Shown piece after piece: positions 6,774 to 8,338 of a stretch of 8,338 bases of DNA. The notes beneath the pieces are model-generated. The model was not told the origin of the DNA. It did no database searches and worked only from the letters and a program-made list of their open reading frames with translations. The translations under genes and the position numbers were made by a program. Source of the DNA: Saprospiraceae bacterium (GTDB lineage: Bacteria; Bacteroidota; Bacteroidia; Chitinophagales; Saprospiraceae); NCBI GenBank assembly GCA_029262975.1, contig JAJCYJ010000518.1, positions 1-8,338 on the forward strand. Reading direction: 5' to 3'. Each line of letters opens with the position of its first letter. Within the stretch, counting starts at the first letter, position 1.

Positions 6774-7904
6774 CTACTTCTTCTTTGCTGATTTCGGTGC
6801 ATCCATTTTGATCGCTTTGAGCATTTTATAAAAGATGGCATTATTTTGATAAATACCCATGAAATATTCAGCCCCTGGACCATAGGCAAAAACAGGTATT
6901 AAGGCAGCGGAGTGGTTGCCGGTAGAAAATGTGGGTGTAATATTGCTATAGTCGCCTTGTCCGAAGACCGTTGAGGCAGATAACGACAGCCCCCCGGTTT
7001 CATGATCAGCGGTTACGATCACAAGTGTATTTTGATCCTTTTCAGCAAAGTCTAACGCTACGCCAATTGTTTTGTCAAAGTCCAAAGTCTCCTGGATAAC
7101 ATAATCAGCGTCATTATTGTGACCGCCCCAATCTATCTGGGATCCTTCTATCATAAGAAAGAACCCATCTTTATCCTGTGATAAGTGGTCGATGGCCATT
7201 TTTGTAGCCTTGGGTAGAAAATCACCCCTGCCATCCTGCATCTTGGGCATTGCATCGTCAGCAAGTAAGTAGGCATATTTGTGATTAATATCCAATAAAG
7301 ATCCGAGTAGTGCATCCTCATTAATATCAAAACCCTGGTGTGTCAAGCTATCGACATAGTTGATATTATCATCTCTATCAGTGAAGTATTCCAGGCCTCC
7401 GCCTGCAATAAAATTGACAGGGGCATAAACCAGTTGACGGGCAATTTCTTCATAACTGCTTCTTTGGGCGGTATGGGCATAAAAGGAGGCAGGAGTGGCG
7501 TGTTGGATGGAAGACGTGGCTATAAGACCTGTACTCCAACCTGCAGCAGCAACCATTTCCAGAATCGTAGGCACAGGTACCGTATCCTGATCCACACCTA
7601 TAGCTCCGTTGTAGGTTTTAACTCCTGCTGAAAAGGCTGTTGCACCGGCAGCGGAGTCAGTTACTTTGTGGCTGGTAGGCATATTTTCATGAAGACCAAT
7701 ATGCTTGAAGCGTGAAAAATTACTGGGCTCATCCTGATAATAGTAAGTTGTCGAAACCTGGGTCAGTCCCATGCCATCACCAATAAGCAATATGATATTT
7801 TTGGGTTCATTTCCTTCGACTACTATACGATCTGTTCTAGAAGCTGTACAACCAACAAGGACTATTAGTATTGCTATAGTAAATGAATGGGCTGTTTTTT
7901 TCAT
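6774..7904 (-). CDS. Alkaline phosphatase lipoprotein (PhoA superfamily)
   Basis: This 376-residue enzyme would release phosphate from phosphomonoesters outside the inner membrane. The N-terminus is a lipoprotein signal peptide with an LVGC lipobox (Cys19). The metal and catalytic residues of the family (Pfam PF00245) are all present: Asp43 in IGDGMG, nucleophile Ser84 in TDSAAG, Thr137 and Arg148, Glu253, Asp258 and His262 in EGSQIDWGGH, Asp300-His301 in TADHETGG, and His331 in TGNHSAA. Compared with the E. coli enzyme, Asp153 is replaced by His135 and Lys328 by Trp259. This is the pair found in the Vibrio alkaline phosphatase and many other non-enteric enzymes. The protein is compact, without a large crown insertion, and ends in a Lys-rich tail. 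It is monocistronic in this window and divergent from the gene at 8042. No Pho box was recognised upstream. Confidence 0.95.
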   Translation of the reverse strand: MKKTAHSFTIAILIVLVGCTASRTDRIVVEGNEPKNIILLIGDGMGLTQVSTTYYYQDEPSNFSRFKHIGLHENMPTSHKVTDSAAGATAFSAGVKTYNGAIGVDQDTVPVPTILEMVAAAGWSTGLIATSSIQHATPASFYAHTAQRSSYEEIARQLVYAPVNFIAGGGLEYFTDRDDNINYVDSLTHQGFDINEDALLGSLLDINHKYAYLLADDAMPKMQDGRGDFLPKATKMAIDHLSQDKDGFFLMIEGSQIDWGGHNNDADYVIQETLDFDKTIGVALDFAEKDQNTLVIVTADHETGGLSLSASTVFGQGDYSNITPTFSTGNHSAALIPVFAYGPGAEYFMGIYQNNAIFYKMLKAIKMDAPKSAKKK

Positions 7905-8029
7905 ATGTATTGTTTATGATGAGATTTTATAGTCTTGGTTTTCACAGATTGAATGTACGATTTAATGCGACTTTTCATAGCGAAAATTGAAATCCACTTC
8001 TTTCTCACTCCTGGTCCCTCCCAATTCTA

Positions 8030-8037
8030 TATCTTTA
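8030..8037 (+). promoter_or_regulatory. Candidate -7 promoter box abutting the start codon (TATCTTTA)
   Basis: The box is identical to the candidate at 1196-1203 and fits seven of eight positions of TAnnTTTG. It ends only four bases before the ATG at 8042. If it is used, transcription would begin at or next to the start codon, giving a leaderless mRNA. No clear TTTG/TTG element was seen at the expected upstream distance. Confidence 0.4.
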
Positions 8038-8041
8038 ATCC

Positions 8042-8338
8042 ATGCTCACATTCTTCAGACGAATTAGAAAGGGACTCCTTGATGGTGGTCGTACATCGAA
8101 GTACCTATTGTATGCTGTGGGGGAGATAGCTTTGGTAGTGATTGGAATCTTGATTGCCTTACAGATTAATAATTGGAATGAATGGGGGAAGGATCGAGAT
8201 AAGGAAAAGAAGGTACTGATTGAACTTAAAAAATCATTAGAGCGAAATTGTGACGAGATGAAAAAGGACGCCATAAAGCGGGAAGAGTGGAACAGGTCAA
8301 GTGACATCATCATATCAGTACTTCAAAGTGACAGCAAT
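8042..8338 (+). CDS. DUF6090-type single-pass membrane protein (3' end cut by window)
   Basis: Ninety-nine codons are visible before the right edge. The N-terminus is basic (FFRRIRKGL), followed by a single membrane segment at about residues 21-40 containing the stretch YAVGEIALVVIGILIALQIN. It is closed by INNWNEW. This GEI-LVVIGILIALQINNWNE signature is typical of the DUF6090 family, found in many copies in Bacteroidota genomes and of unknown function. A strongly charged, Lys/Glu-rich helical region follows (about 48-85) and may be coiled coil. The family usually extends to about 250 residues, so more than half is missing here. The start is the only ATG that keeps the whole family N-terminus. 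Confidence 0.88.
   Translation, partial: MLTFFRRIRKGLLDGGRTSKYLLYAVGEIALVVIGILIALQINNWNEWGKDRDKEKKVLIELKKSLERNCDEMKKDAIKREEWNRSSDIIISVLQSDSN

Overview
The window looks like chromosomal DNA of a Bacteroidota bacterium, probably of the Cytophagia/Flavobacteriia kind. The signs are a DUF6090-type membrane protein at the right end, two lipoprotein signal peptides, a LytS/LytTR-type two-component pair, almost no Shine-Dalgarno sequences, and TAnnTTTG-like promoter boxes. No ribosomal or transfer RNA gene, insertion sequence, CRISPR array or prophage was recognised.

Layout, left to right. (1) Bases 1-989, minus strand: a serine hydrolase lipoprotein of the class C beta-lactamase/PBP-like family, cut by the window edge, with SxxK, YxN and HxG motifs intact. 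(2) Bases 1245-4112, plus strand: a tight three-gene operon. It encodes a membrane-anchored class A beta-lactamase-like protein whose SxxK motif reads DAGQ, a LytS-type histidine kinase without a large external sensor domain, and a LytTR response regulator. Both gene junctions overlap. (3) Bases 4113-4654: a gene-free stretch holding a dense string of hairpins (4259-4444). (4) Bases 4655-6169, plus strand: an exported amidase-signature hydrolase. (5) Bases 6170-6773: a gene-free stretch with an imperfect inverted repeat. (6) Bases 6774-7904, minus strand: an alkaline phosphatase lipoprotein with a complete active site. (7) Bases 8042-8338, plus strand: the start of a DUF6090-type protein, with a promoter-like box so close that its mRNA may be leaderless.

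Most of the products act in or at the cell envelope, but only genes 2-4 clearly form a unit. The most interesting reading is that the catalytically dead beta-lactamase fold is a non-enzymatic sensor or partner for the kinase/regulator pair. The active-site-bearing beta-lactamase-family gene, divergently transcribed from the same 255-base intergenic region, would be a candidate target. That functional link is inference: the sequence shows the arrangement and the lost residues, not the interaction.
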